64,000 nt of DNA, from NCBI RefSeq assembly GCF_001439605.1, contig NZ_LMBX01000003.1, positions 1,013 through 65,012 on the forward strand, given 5' to 3'. Both the position numbers and the translations under genes were made by a program. The DNA comes from Cytobacillus praedii. Lineage in GTDB: Bacteria; Bacillota; Bacilli; Bacillales; Cytobacillaceae. Under the pieces are notes generated by a model. That model searched no databases. It was given only the letters and a program-made list of their open reading frames with translations, and was not told the DNA's origin. Shown here piece by piece: positions 47,336 to 54,987 of the stretch (within the stretch, counting starts at the first letter, position 1; every line of letters begins with the position of its first letter).

Positions 47336-47602
47336 ATGGCAACTCGTGAATCGATGGATAAGCTTATTCAGCAATGTGAGGATGCGATTCGCTTTGCACA
47401 AGACCAGTATGAAGAGGGACGATTGCAAGCGCATTATGATGATGAAGGGTATACGTATGCGCTCCAATCCCTTGAGAATGCGTACAATGACTTAGCTAAG
47501 ATGGCACTTAGCGCAAATGCACAGCAGAGAGAGCAGCTTCATCGAATGAGGCTCCAATTGCAGCAGCTCCAGAATCAGATGATTATTCTTCCGCATGATT
47601 AG
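47336..47602 (+). CDS. ytzC: YtzC-family protein (DUF2524, 88 aa)
   Basis: A small, Gln-rich, all-helical coiled-coil protein with conserved HYDDEGYTYALQSLENAYND in its centre. The tail is heptad-like (REQLHRMRLQLQQLQNQM). AGGAGGGG precedes two ATGs (47333/47336); the second has better spacing. Position next to ytqA fits B. subtilis ytzC. Function unknown. Followed 11 bases later by another small gene with its own site. Confidence 0.85.
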   Translation: MATRESMDKLIQQCEDAIRFAQDQYEEGRLQAHYDDEGYTYALQSLENAYNDLAKMALSANAQQREQLHRMRLQLQQLQNQMIILPHD

Positions 47603-47613
47603 GAGGGAATGAC

Positions 47614-47778
47614 ATGGTAAAAAAACGTTCAAAGCAGAATAACCCTGAACAGAAAACAAAAAATGGCCTAAATAGCAATGATTTAGAATTAGGCAGTGAT
47701 TTTGATCTAGTTAAGCAGGCGAAGAAAATGTATGAAAAAAAAGGACAGCCAGTTAAATCCAAATTTCATCCTGAATAA
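47614..47778 (+). CDS. Small basic hypothetical protein (54 aa)
   Basis: ATG at 47614 follows AGGAGGGA. The product is very hydrophilic: MVKKRSKQNNPEQKTKNGLN, then ELGSDFDLVKQAKKMYEKKG and a short basic tail. Such Lys/Asn/Gln-rich peptides are often small spore proteins in Bacillus, but I cannot match it to a named Ssp family. It is co-oriented with ytzC, 11 bases downstream, and followed directly by a terminator, so the two probably form a small operon. Confidence 0.72.
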   Translation: MVKKRSKQNNPEQKTKNGLNSNDLELGSDFDLVKQAKKMYEKKGQPVKSKFHPE

Positions 47779-47787
47779 GAAAAATAT

Positions 47788-47823
47788 AAACCCTGATGCG
47801 ATTTCATGCATCAGGGTTTATTA
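47788..47823 (+). terminator. Terminator after the ytzC pair
   Basis: Perfect 12-bp stem AAACCCTGATGC / GCATCAGGGTTT with an 8-base loop, then ATTATTT. Confidence 0.8.
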
Positions 47824-48004
47824 TTTAGAAAAATTCCTCCGTTCACAAAGTGGTAAAGAACTTACAGAAATAACGTGCTTAAAGTCACAGATGTACAGCC
47901 TTATAAAATGGTTTAAATAAGGTAAGCAAATAAAAATAGTCACGATGTATTAAAAGAATAGACTTAATTTCAGAGTGTGTCGGTTCTTTATCTAAAAGTA
48001 TACA

Positions 48005-48020
48005 TGTGAAATTATTCACA
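48005..48020. promoter_or_regulatory. Fnr/Rex-type palindrome upstream of the ccm-nrf cluster
   Basis: TGTGAAATTATTCACA is a perfect TGTGAA-N4-TTCACA palindrome. As TGTGA-N6-TCACA it fits Bacillus Fnr. With its flank (A-TGTGAA-N4-TTCACAA) it also fits the redox repressor Rex at 17 of 18 positions. A possible -10 (CATAAT at 48028) starts only eight bases after the palindrome, a position better suited to repression than to class II activation. No similar site is seen elsewhere near the cluster. Confidence 0.75.
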
Positions 48021-48062
48021 AAACGTTCATAATATGAAGTTTCCGATCGGAAAGGGTGTCAA

Positions 48063-49037
48063 ATGATGAAAAAATCAATCTTGACTTGGATAGGAATGAT
48101 GATTTTACTTTTTAGTTTGCCAGACTACACAAACGCAGAAAATCAAGCAGCTATCCTCAAGATGGAAGAGTTAAAGGTTCAAGTTATGCCGGAGTATGCC
48201 AATCATCCAAAGGATAAAGAAAAAAGTCAACCTTCTTTATTAATTGGTTATCATGGCACATTAATCAATCCTACAGATCGTCCTGTGAAAGGAGAAATCG
48301 AGATCCCTCTTCCAATGGGTGAGGATGAATTCCGAATTGGATTTGTCGCAGATTATAATCGAGATTTAACTGAGCTGAATGAAATCGAATATGAAATGGA
48401 TAAAAAAAATCGAACGATCTCTTGGGAAACAAGCGAAGATATACAGCCAAATGAGCCATACAAATTTGTTATTGAATATTATACAAACCAATTAGTTGTT
48501 AACAGCGAAACGAAAAAATTATCGTATCAATTTAAAAGTTTTGCTGATATAGGTCTCGTGAGTGTTGTTTTTCTAGAGCCATTAAAATCAGAGAGCTTTC
48601 AATTAACTCCCTCAGCAGATTCTCACCAAGAAAATGGATATGGCATGAATATGTTTCTATACCAGATACAAGGAATGAAGCCTGATGTGACGAAAGAAAT
48701 ACAGCTTGAGTACAAACGTAAAGAAACAAAAACAACTATGGAAATTATGGAGGAAATGACGGGAAATCCGGAACATGTCGAAAAAGCAATACAGAAAAAT
48801 GAAACGCTGCCAATTTGGCTCATTCTAACTGTTGTTGGAGGAGTTAGTGCATTTGCTGCAATTCTGCTTATTTTCTTCATGAAAAGGAAAAAAGGATCTC
48901 AGCCTATTCGTAATAAACAATCAGTAAAGACACAGCAAGATGATATAACGAAGAAATCGCGTTTACGGGCAATGCTTTTAGAAGGAAGTATTACCCAACA
49001 GGAATACGATGAATTGCTAAAAAAGCTAGGGGGATAA
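48063..49037 (+). CDS. Membrane-anchored protein of unknown function in the ccm-nrf operon
   Basis: A 324-residue protein with a signal peptide (residues 1-25) and an extracytoplasmic beta-rich domain of about 215 residues, with segments LLIGYHGTLINPTDRPVKGE and IPLPMGEDEFRIGFVAD. A single membrane helix follows (LPIWLILTVVGGVSAFAAIL, about residues 248-273). The cytoplasmic tail ends RAMLLEGSITQQEYDELLKK, a SHOCT-like helical hairpin. No CxxCH. The start lies behind the Fnr/Rex-type box and three bases separate its stop from ccmE. It may assist heme or apocytochrome handling at the outer membrane face; this is inference from position only. Confidence 0.75.
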   Translation: MMKKSILTWIGMMILLFSLPDYTNAENQAAILKMEELKVQVMPEYANHPKDKEKSQPSLLIGYHGTLINPTDRPVKGEIEIPLPMGEDEFRIGFVADYNRDLTELNEIEYEMDKKNRTISWETSEDIQPNEPYKFVIEYYTNQLVVNSETKKLSYQFKSFADIGLVSVVFLEPLKSESFQLTPSADSHQENGYGMNMFLYQIQGMKPDVTKEIQLEYKRKETKTTMEIMEEMTGNPEHVEKAIQKNETLPIWLILTVVGGVSAFAAILLIFFMKRKKGSQPIRNKQSVKTQQDDITKKSRLRAMLLEGSITQQEYDELLKKLGG

Positions 49038-49040
49038 AAA

Positions 49041-49487
49041 ATGTCTAAAAACAAAAAAATTATCTTTGGTTTATCACTTTTTGCGGCTGCGATTATGATT
49101 ATGTTTTTTTCTACCATGCCCAGTGCAGGAAGCAAGGAAATAACCATTGAGGAATTGCTTACTGAGAACTATAAAGATGAATACGTTCTTACACAAGGAA
49201 TGCTAAAACAAGATTCGGTCAAATGGGATGCAGATAAAATTGAATTGACATTCGAAATTGTTGATGAGGAAACCAATGCATCTCTTCCTATTATTTATAA
49301 CGGGGTGAAACCAGATAACTTTTCTGATGATGTCATTGTGATTGTTGAAGGGTTTATAAGGGATAATGGAGTGTTTGAAGCAGAAAAGGTACAGACGAAA
49401 TGCCCTTCAAAGTATGAAGGTGAAGATACAGAGAACTATGATATGGAAATGCATAAAAACATGAACGAAAATAAGCAGGATGAATAA
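49041..49487 (+). CDS. ccmE: Heme chaperone CcmE, Cys-type variant
   Basis: Carries heme from the CcmABCD complex to the lyase on the outer face of the membrane. One N-terminal anchor (residues 8-25) precedes an OB-fold domain, with VDEETNASLPIIYNGVKPDN, VIVIVEGFIRDNGVFEAEKV and then TKCPSKYE. The family normally has AKHDEKY with a heme-binding His. Here the site is C121-P-S-K-Y125, the CxxxY form known from Desulfovibrio and archaeal Ccm systems. The C-terminal tail is short and Met/Asn-rich. Gene order with ccmF confirms the assignment. Confidence 0.88.
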   Translation: MSKNKKIIFGLSLFAAAIMIMFFSTMPSAGSKEITIEELLTENYKDEYVLTQGMLKQDSVKWDADKIELTFEIVDEETNASLPIIYNGVKPDNFSDDVIVIVEGFIRDNGVFEAEKVQTKCPSKYEGEDTENYDMEMHKNMNENKQDE

Positions 49488-49504
49488 GACAGGCGGGTGA
49501 CAAC

Positions 49505-51484
49505 ATGTATCTAATCGGCAATATCGCACTTATACTAGGCATCATCATTTCTTTATATTCTATAGCGGCAAACATTATCGGTATTAAAAGAAATGATAGG
49601 AAGTGGCTGGAAAGTGCTAGAGGAGGAATCTTATCCCTTGCATTTGTAACGAGCATTTCCGCTTTCCTGCTTTTCTATATTCTAGGTACGAGCCAATTTC
49701 AATTTAAATATGTCGCAGCCTACACAAATACTCAGCTGCCGCTTGTTTATAAGCTTGCCGCTTTTTGGGCAGGAAACGCAGGCTCCTTGCTGCTATGGGC
49801 GTTTTTGTTAAGTATATATGCTGCCATCATTGTATTAAGTAAGAAAAAGCAAAACAATATGATTCCATATGTTTCAAATATTTTATTGTTAAATATGCTT
49901 TTTTTCTACATTGTGATGGTCTTTAATGCGAATCCTTTTGAGATGACAGAAACGATTCCTGCAGATGGCAAAGGATTGAATCCGATGCTTCAAAATCCTG
50001 GAATGGTCATTCATCCTGTCACTTTATATATGGGGTATGTAGGACTTGCTGTGCCATTTGCTTATGCCATTGCCGCATTGCTAATGAAGAACATGGACGC
50101 AGGGTGGATTAAATTAACGAGAAGATGGACATTAACAGCTTGGCTCTTTCTAACGATCGGCAATATTGTCGGTGGATGGTGGGCATATCTTGAACTTGGC
50201 TGGGGGGGCTATTGGGCATGGGACCCAGTAGAAAATGCATCATTCCTTCCTTGGCTGACGGTATCTGCATTTCTGCATTCAGTTATGATACAGGAACGGA
50301 AAAATATGCTCAGAACATGGAACGTAAGTCTAATTATCTTGTCATATATTCTCTCACTTTTTGGCACTTTCCTTGTCCGAAGCGGAATTTTAACAAGTGT
50401 TCATGCCTTCGGTGATAGCAATCTAGGAACCTATTTCTTAATTTTTATGGCTTTTATGATGATTTTTGCTATTTATGTCGTTATTACTCGTTATCAGCTG
50501 ATTAAAAAGGAAAGCAAGCCAATTGAAGCTTATTTTTCAAAAGAAAGCAGTTTCTTGTTAAATAACTTCATATTAGTTGCTGCCGCATTTGCTGTTTTCT
50601 TTGGAACAATGTATCCACTAATTTCTGAAACATTGACGGGAACGAAAGTAAATGTGGGTGCTCCGTATTTTAATAAAGTGATGGCACCAATTATGCTTGC
50701 CCTCCTGTTTTTAATGGCCATTTGTCCGCTAATTTCCTGGCAAAAGGCAGTCTTTGAGCGGTTTCTCAAAAATACACTTGCACCAATAATCGGAGCGCTT
50801 CTATTTGCAGGAGCTATTGTAGTGATGGGCGTGAAAGGAATCTATGCCATTATTGGGTTAACAGTGACTGTATTTATGTTTAATGTACATCTGGCGGAGT
50901 TTTGGCGTGGCATGAGAGCAAGGAGAAAGGCGACGAAAGAAGGATTTATAAAAGCAGCCTTTCAATTAACAAGAAAAAATCAGCGAAGATATGGGGGGTA
51001 CATTGTTCATATCGGGATCGCGGTTATTGCAGTTGGAGTCATTTCCTCTAATGCTTATTCAGAAGAGATAATGAAAACGGTAAATCAGGGTGAAAGCTTT
51101 AAAGTCGGGAAATATGAGCTAACATTCAACGAGTTGACTGAAACAGAAGAAAAAGGTAACGGAATCGTTGCAGCCGATATTGATGTCAAATATAAAGGAA
51201 AAACCAATGGATCCATCCATCCAGAGAAAATATTTTATGGAACATGGCCAGAACCTTCTTCTGAAGTAGCGATAAAAACGAATTGGAAAGAGGACTTATA
51301 TGTCGTGCTCAGCTCTTGGGAAAGTAAAGAGAAAGTAACATTTGTTGTAAAAATTAATCCTTTTGTCAGCTGGATTTGGGCTGGAGGAATTTTGATGATG
51401 ATCGGAACAGCTATCGCACTAATTGGAGGAAAGACTTTATCCTTCTTCAGAGTGAATGGCCGGCAGGCAGGTGTTGATATATGA
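49505..51484 (+). CDS. ccmF: Cytochrome c heme lyase CcmF
   Basis: Large HemeHandling-family membrane protein (659 aa, about 14-15 helices) that ligates heme to apocytochrome. The WWD domain is intact (GGWWAYLELGWGGYWAWDP, residues 223-241), with flanking conserved histidines H170 (VIHPVTLYMGY) and H258 (FLHSVMIQERKNMLRTWN) and another in TSVHAFGDSNLG. A C-terminal extracytoplasmic beta domain precedes the last helix. It is the only CcmF/NrfE-type lyase in the cluster. It overlaps ccmH by four bases. Confidence 0.96.
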   Translation: MYLIGNIALILGIIISLYSIAANIIGIKRNDRKWLESARGGILSLAFVTSISAFLLFYILGTSQFQFKYVAAYTNTQLPLVYKLAAFWAGNAGSLLLWAFLLSIYAAIIVLSKKKQNNMIPYVSNILLLNMLFFYIVMVFNANPFEMTETIPADGKGLNPMLQNPGMVIHPVTLYMGYVGLAVPFAYAIAALLMKNMDAGWIKLTRRWTLTAWLFLTIGNIVGGWWAYLELGWGGYWAWDPVENASFLPWLTVSAFLHSVMIQERKNMLRTWNVSLIILSYILSLFGTFLVRSGILTSVHAFGDSNLGTYFLIFMAFMMIFAIYVVITRYQLIKKESKPIEAYFSKESSFLLNNFILVAAAFAVFFGTMYPLISETLTGTKVNVGAPYFNKVMAPIMLALLFLMAICPLISWQKAVFERFLKNTLAPIIGALLFAGAIVVMGVKGIYAIIGLTVTVFMFNVHLAEFWRGMRARRKATKEGFIKAAFQLTRKNQRRYGGYIVHIGIAVIAVGVISSNAYSEEIMKTVNQGESFKVGKYELTFNELTETEEKGNGIVAADIDVKYKGKTNGSIHPEKIFYGTWPEPSSEVAIKTNWKEDLYVVLSSWESKEKVTFVVKINPFVSWIWAGGILMMIGTAIALIGGKTLSFFRVNGRQAGVDI

Positions 51485-51954
51485 AAAAAGCAGTTCTTTT
51501 ATCCATCTTCTATCTTTTCCTTATTCCGACTGTTGTATTAGCAGCCTTTAATTATAATTCGAAGGAATTTCAAACAGTTATTCAACAACTAGATATGCAG
51601 GGACATGCAGATCATGATATATCAACTTGTTCCATTAAAAAAGTCTATTATGAGGAAGTTATTGAGGCATTAAATCAGGGACAGTCTGAAAAGGAAATTT
51701 TGAAATCCTATATTGATGAGTATGGGCAGGCAGCATTACGCACCCCTGCAGCAGATGGCAGCGGGATTATTGCTTGGATCACTCCTGCACTCGGGTTTTT
51801 AATAGGAGCAGTTGTAGTCGGCTTTGGCATTAAGAAATTAACAAATAAAAATGCAGGCAAGGAGACGGAGCTCTTAGACAAAGTTGAAATGACTGAGATG
51901 GAAAGAGAAATTGTTGAAATTACCTTTGAAGAAGAGCGGAAAAAGCACTTTTGA
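51481..51954 (+). CDS. ccmH: CcmH/CycL-like protein lacking the LRCxxC motif
   Basis: A 157-residue protein with a signal peptide (residues 1-21) and a helical domain whose second half matches CcmH: VIEALNQGQSEKEILKSYID then EYGQAALRTP. A membrane helix lies at about residues 96-117. The family's redox motif LRCxxC should occur near residue 37, but the sequence there is QLDMQGHADHD and the only cysteine is C50 (ISTCSIKK). It therefore cannot form the usual disulfide and may act only structurally with CcmF. Stop of ccmF overlaps its start. Confidence 0.8.
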   Translation: MKKAVLLSIFYLFLIPTVVLAAFNYNSKEFQTVIQQLDMQGHADHDISTCSIKKVYYEEVIEALNQGQSEKEILKSYIDEYGQAALRTPAADGSGIIAWITPALGFLIGAVVVGFGIKKLTNKNAGKETELLDKVEMTEMEREIVEITFEEERKKHF

Positions 51955-51972
51955 ATAAAAGGAGCAATCACT

Positions 51973-52335
51973 ATGGATTACATTTTTTTACTCCTCGGAT
52001 CAATGATCGTTATTACTTGTTTTTATTTTATCGTTTCACCCTTTTTCAATAGAAGCGGAGAAAATGATAGCCATTCTGAAGAAAAAGGAGCAGAGATGCC
52101 TTTAGAAATGATCTATGCAGCAGTAAATGAGCTGGAAATGGACTTTCATATGAAGAAGTTAACGAAAGATGATTTTGAAGCCATGAAAACACAATACCAT
52201 ACACTAGCAGCCAGCTACTTAAAACCAGAAAAGGTACAGAATAAGAATCAGCCAAAAGGAAATGTGGATAAAGCAGATCGTGAAATACTTAAAGAACTAA
52301 ACAAAATTCGGAAACAGAAAGGGACAAAGGGGTGA
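51973..52335 (+). CDS. CcmI-like short membrane protein
   Basis: A 120-residue protein: one N-terminal membrane helix (residues 3-24) followed by a helical hairpin AAVNELEMDFHMKKLTKDDF, then EAMKTQYHTLAASYL. This is the N-terminal signature of CcmI (ELExDYxxGKLSxxDY...), but the TPR domain is missing. The basic tail ends KQKGTKG. It overlaps the next gene by a few bases. Probably positions CcmF/CcmH; inferred from family. Confidence 0.75.
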   Translation: MDYIFLLLGSMIVITCFYFIVSPFFNRSGENDSHSEEKGAEMPLEMIYAAVNELEMDFHMKKLTKDDFEAMKTQYHTLAASYLKPEKVQNKNQPKGNVDKADREILKELNKIRKQKGTKG

Positions 52336-52340
52336 TCGAA

Positions 52341-52679
52341 ATGCCGCCATTCCATCCAGACTGGCTTGTCAACTTTTGGCTCAAAACTCCTTTTCTCAAT
52401 ATGTTTGATCCTCATGCAGTACTTATCTTTCTTGCAGTCGTGACTGCCATGATTGTCATTATTCAAAGGAGAAGTATGGCCGATAAACAAGAGGCTGATG
52501 CTGATGAAAAGCAATTTCAGCTGCTCTTAAAAAAGAAGGCGGTAATTGAAGATCAAATGGCCTTGCTGGATAAACAAAAAAAGCAAGGAGAAATAGGTGA
52601 AGCTCAATACTACAATCGAATGAAAGAATACGTACATCATTTAAATAATGTCAAGAATGAGCTGATCCGATTTACTTAA
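52341..52679 (+). CDS. Uncharacterised membrane protein of the ccm operon (112 aa)
   Basis: N-terminal amphipathic segment MPPFHPDWLVNFW, a membrane helix (VLIFLAVVTAMIVIIQ, about residues 26-42) and a cytoplasmic helical hairpin with KKQGEIGEAQYYNRMKEY, again SHOCT/CcmI-like. AAAGGGG precedes the ATG at 52341; a GTG at 52332 overlaps the previous stop. Not a known Ccm subunit to me. It resembles a second, shorter CcmI-like helper lying between ccmI and ccmA. Confidence 0.72.
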   Translation: MPPFHPDWLVNFWLKTPFLNMFDPHAVLIFLAVVTAMIVIIQRRSMADKQEADADEKQFQLLLKKKAVIEDQMALLDKQKKQGEIGEAQYYNRMKEYVHHLNNVKNELIRFT

Positions 52680-52727
52680 TGATGCACTGCTTATTCTTAT
52701 GACCTTTTAAAGAAAGAGTTGGATTAT

Positions 52728-53432
52728 ATGCTTGAGCTTAAAGAAATCACAAAAATAATTGGTGACAAAATTATCTTAAGAAATTTCTCTCTGGCCTTAG
52801 CCCCTGGGGAGAGTGTTGCTGTGATCGGGCCAAATGGAGCTGGGAAGAGTACCTTTTTTAAGCTTGCTGCGGGGCTGATGCAGCCGACAAGTGGAGAAAT
52901 TCTTCTAAACGGTGAGCAAATAAAGAAGAAAACTCATCTTTTGAAAAAAAGAATCGGCTACCTCGGACATGAATCATTTTTATACAGCGCTTTAACACCG
53001 CTAGAAAATTTACGATTCTACGGTAAGCTGTACAAAGTAAAGAATATTGAGGAGAAGGGAATGGAGCTCCTTAAGGCAGTAGGGCTTCATTATTTTAAAG
53101 ATATACCTATCCGGTCTTTTTCAAGAGGAATGATCCAGCGATTAGCCATTGCCCGAGTTCTTCTTACAGAACCTGATTTTCTTCTGCTTGATGAACCTCA
53201 TACTGGATTGGATCAAGAAGCCGTCTCTCTGTTGAATCTTTTAATTAAGGAGAGGCAGGAGAAAGGGATTGCAATCCTGCTAATCTCTCATGATTTTGAA
53301 CAGGTAATTCAAGTCTGTGAACGGGTGCTTATATTGAATAAAGGAAGGGTGGTCGAAGATAAGAGCATCGATCATCAGCGAGGATTAATGCCATTTAAGA
53401 ATTGGTATGAAGCGGCGGTGAGCGGGAAATGA
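52728..53432 (+). CDS. ccmA: Heme exporter ATPase CcmA
   Basis: ABC ATPase of 234 residues whose hydrolysis releases holo-CcmE from CcmC. Walker A GPNGAGKSTFF (about residue 35), Q-loop YLGHESFLYSALTPLENLRF (typical of CcmA), signature FSRGMIQRLAIARVLL, Walker B FLLLDEPHTGLD and H-loop LLISHDFEQV. ATG at 52728 is preferred; a TTG at 52719 in the same frame is possible. It overlaps ccmB by four bases. Confidence 0.92.
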   Translation: MLELKEITKIIGDKIILRNFSLALAPGESVAVIGPNGAGKSTFFKLAAGLMQPTSGEILLNGEQIKKKTHLLKKRIGYLGHESFLYSALTPLENLRFYGKLYKVKNIEEKGMELLKAVGLHYFKDIPIRSFSRGMIQRLAIARVLLTEPDFLLLDEPHTGLDQEAVSLLNLLIKERQEKGIAILLISHDFEQVIQVCERVLILNKGRVVEDKSIDHQRGLMPFKNWYEAAVSGK

Positions 53433-54112
53433 AGATCATTCTTGCAGATGCCTTAACGATTGCAGCAAAAGACTTGCGGAATGAATTGAAGTCGAAACAG
53501 ACCAGTGGAATGATGATTATCTTTTCAAGTTTAGTCATCCTGATTTTCAGCTTTGCATTTGATCCAACGAATAATACAGTAAAAGCGATTATACCAGGCC
53601 TCATTTGGGTAATTACGATTTTTTCTGGCTTGCTCGGGCTGAATCGCTCATTCATATCTGAGCAGGAGAATGATAGCTTAACAGGATTGAAAGTGGCACC
53701 AATTGATCCATCTAGTATTTTTCTTGGAAAGGTGGTAGCTAACTTAGTTCTCGTTACTATTGTTCAAATGTTAAGCATCCCAATTTTATTTTTATTATTT
53801 GATTACAAGTTTCATGGCGATTTGATTTGGTTTCTATTAATCGTCCTTACAGCCACCATTGGATTCATCGTGATCGGAACATTTCTTGCTGCACTTGCTG
53901 CAAATGCAAAAAATAGTGAAATGCTACTGCCAGTTTTATTATTGCCGCTGCTAAGTCCATTAATGATTGGCGCCGTTCAGGCAACAAAAATTGTACTAGA
54001 GCAAGAGGGAATAACAGATGCCATTTCATGGCTTCAGCTTATGGCTGCGTATGATTTATTGTTTTTTGCAGCCTGCTTTTTCTTATTTGAATACTTGATG
54101 GAGGGATCATAA
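53429..54112 (+). CDS. ccmB: Heme exporter permease CcmB
   Basis: Membrane subunit of the CcmAB transporter, 227 residues with six helices. The cytoplasmic N-terminus (AAKDLRNELKSKQTSGMMII) and the conserved LNRSFISEQENDSLTGLKVA (about residue 72) match CcmB, as does the late LLPLLSPLMIGAVQATK. It overlaps ccmA by four bases and abuts ccmC with no gap. Confidence 0.93.
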   Translation: MKIILADALTIAAKDLRNELKSKQTSGMMIIFSSLVILIFSFAFDPTNNTVKAIIPGLIWVITIFSGLLGLNRSFISEQENDSLTGLKVAPIDPSSIFLGKVVANLVLVTIVQMLSIPILFLLFDYKFHGDLIWFLLIVLTATIGFIVIGTFLAALAANAKNSEMLLPVLLLPLLSPLMIGAVQATKIVLEQEGITDAISWLQLMAAYDLLFFAACFFLFEYLMEGS

Positions 54113-54823
54113 ATGAAACAACCGTCTGCGTTTGTCGATCGAATGCTGTATATACTTCTCGTGCCAGCTATGTTTGTTTCTTTATATTTAATCTTTATTT
54201 GGTCGCCTATTGAAAAACAAATGGGTGCCTCTCAGAAAATCTTTTATTTCCATGTCAGTACAGCATGGGTTGCATTTCTCGCTTTCTTTGTTGTTGGCTA
54301 TTATTGTGTCTTAATGTTAAAAAGACCGACAGAAGATCGTTTTATCAAGGCGGGCATATCAGCGGAAATAGGTGTGGTTTTTACAACGATTACCCTTCTA
54401 ACCGGAATGATTTGGGGGAAATCCGCCTGGAATACCTGGTGGACTTGGGAGCCGCGATTAGTAACAGTTCTTATTCTGTTATTCATCTATATTGCCTATT
54501 TATTTGTACGAAAAATGGAGGGCACTTGGGAAAAAATAGCGAAGCTTTCTGCTGTATTTGGAATTATTGGGTGTATTAATGTACCGATTGTATTTATGGC
54601 CATTCGCTGGTGGAATACAAAACTTCATCCAGTCGTATTCGGTGAAGGGAAAAACCAGAGTGGCGGAGGCGTTGAGCCTGATATGCTAGTAACTTTATTA
54701 TTCTGTATTGGTACGATCACCCTGCTCTATTTATTCATGATGCGTAAAGGCATTGAAATTGAAAAAATGCGTCTTACTGTAAGAAAAGCAAAATCAAGAG
54801 TGATTGAAAAATTAGCTAGTTAA
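54113..54823 (+). CDS. ccmC: Heme-handling protein CcmC
   Basis: Binds heme in its WWD domain and loads it onto CcmE. The 236-residue protein with six helices shows KIFYFHVSTAWVAFLAF (conserved His, about residue 45), the WWD segment WGKSAWNTWWTWEPRL (about residues 103-118) and NVPIVFMAIRWWNTKLHP with the second conserved His. The C-terminus is basic. Immediately followed by ccmD. Confidence 0.95.
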   Translation: MKQPSAFVDRMLYILLVPAMFVSLYLIFIWSPIEKQMGASQKIFYFHVSTAWVAFLAFFVVGYYCVLMLKRPTEDRFIKAGISAEIGVVFTTITLLTGMIWGKSAWNTWWTWEPRLVTVLILLFIYIAYLFVRKMEGTWEKIAKLSAVFGIIGCINVPIVFMAIRWWNTKLHPVVFGEGKNQSGGGVEPDMLVTLLFCIGTITLLYLFMMRKGIEIEKMRLTVRKAKSRVIEKLAS

Positions 54824-54839
54824 ATAGGGGGAGAACAAT

Positions 54840-54971
54840 ATGGGTTATTTATTTATGGCTTACACAATTATTTGGGCTCTGCTTGCAGGATATATATTCG
54901 TTCTAGGCAAACGCCAAAAGGATTTGAAAAAAGAGCTAAAAGTTCTTGAAGATTGGAAATCAGAACAATAA
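54840..54971 (+). CDS. ccmD: CcmD-like small membrane protein (43 aa)
   Basis: ATG at 54840 after AGGGGGAGA. One membrane helix, MGYLFMAYTIIWALLAGYIF, then a basic/acidic tail ending VLEDWKSEQ. Size, topology and position between ccmC and the thioredoxin-like gene fit CcmD, which links CcmC to CcmAB and aids release of CcmE. Confidence 0.88.
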   Translation: MGYLFMAYTIIWALLAGYIFVLGKRQKDLKKELKVLEDWKSEQ

Positions 54972-54987
54972 AAGCAGGTGAAGCCGA

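Noticed and set aside
47732-47920. Possible small plus-strand gene ending KSQMYSLIKWFK
   Set aside because: It overlaps the well-supported 54-aa gene in another frame and spans a strong terminator; no ribosome site.
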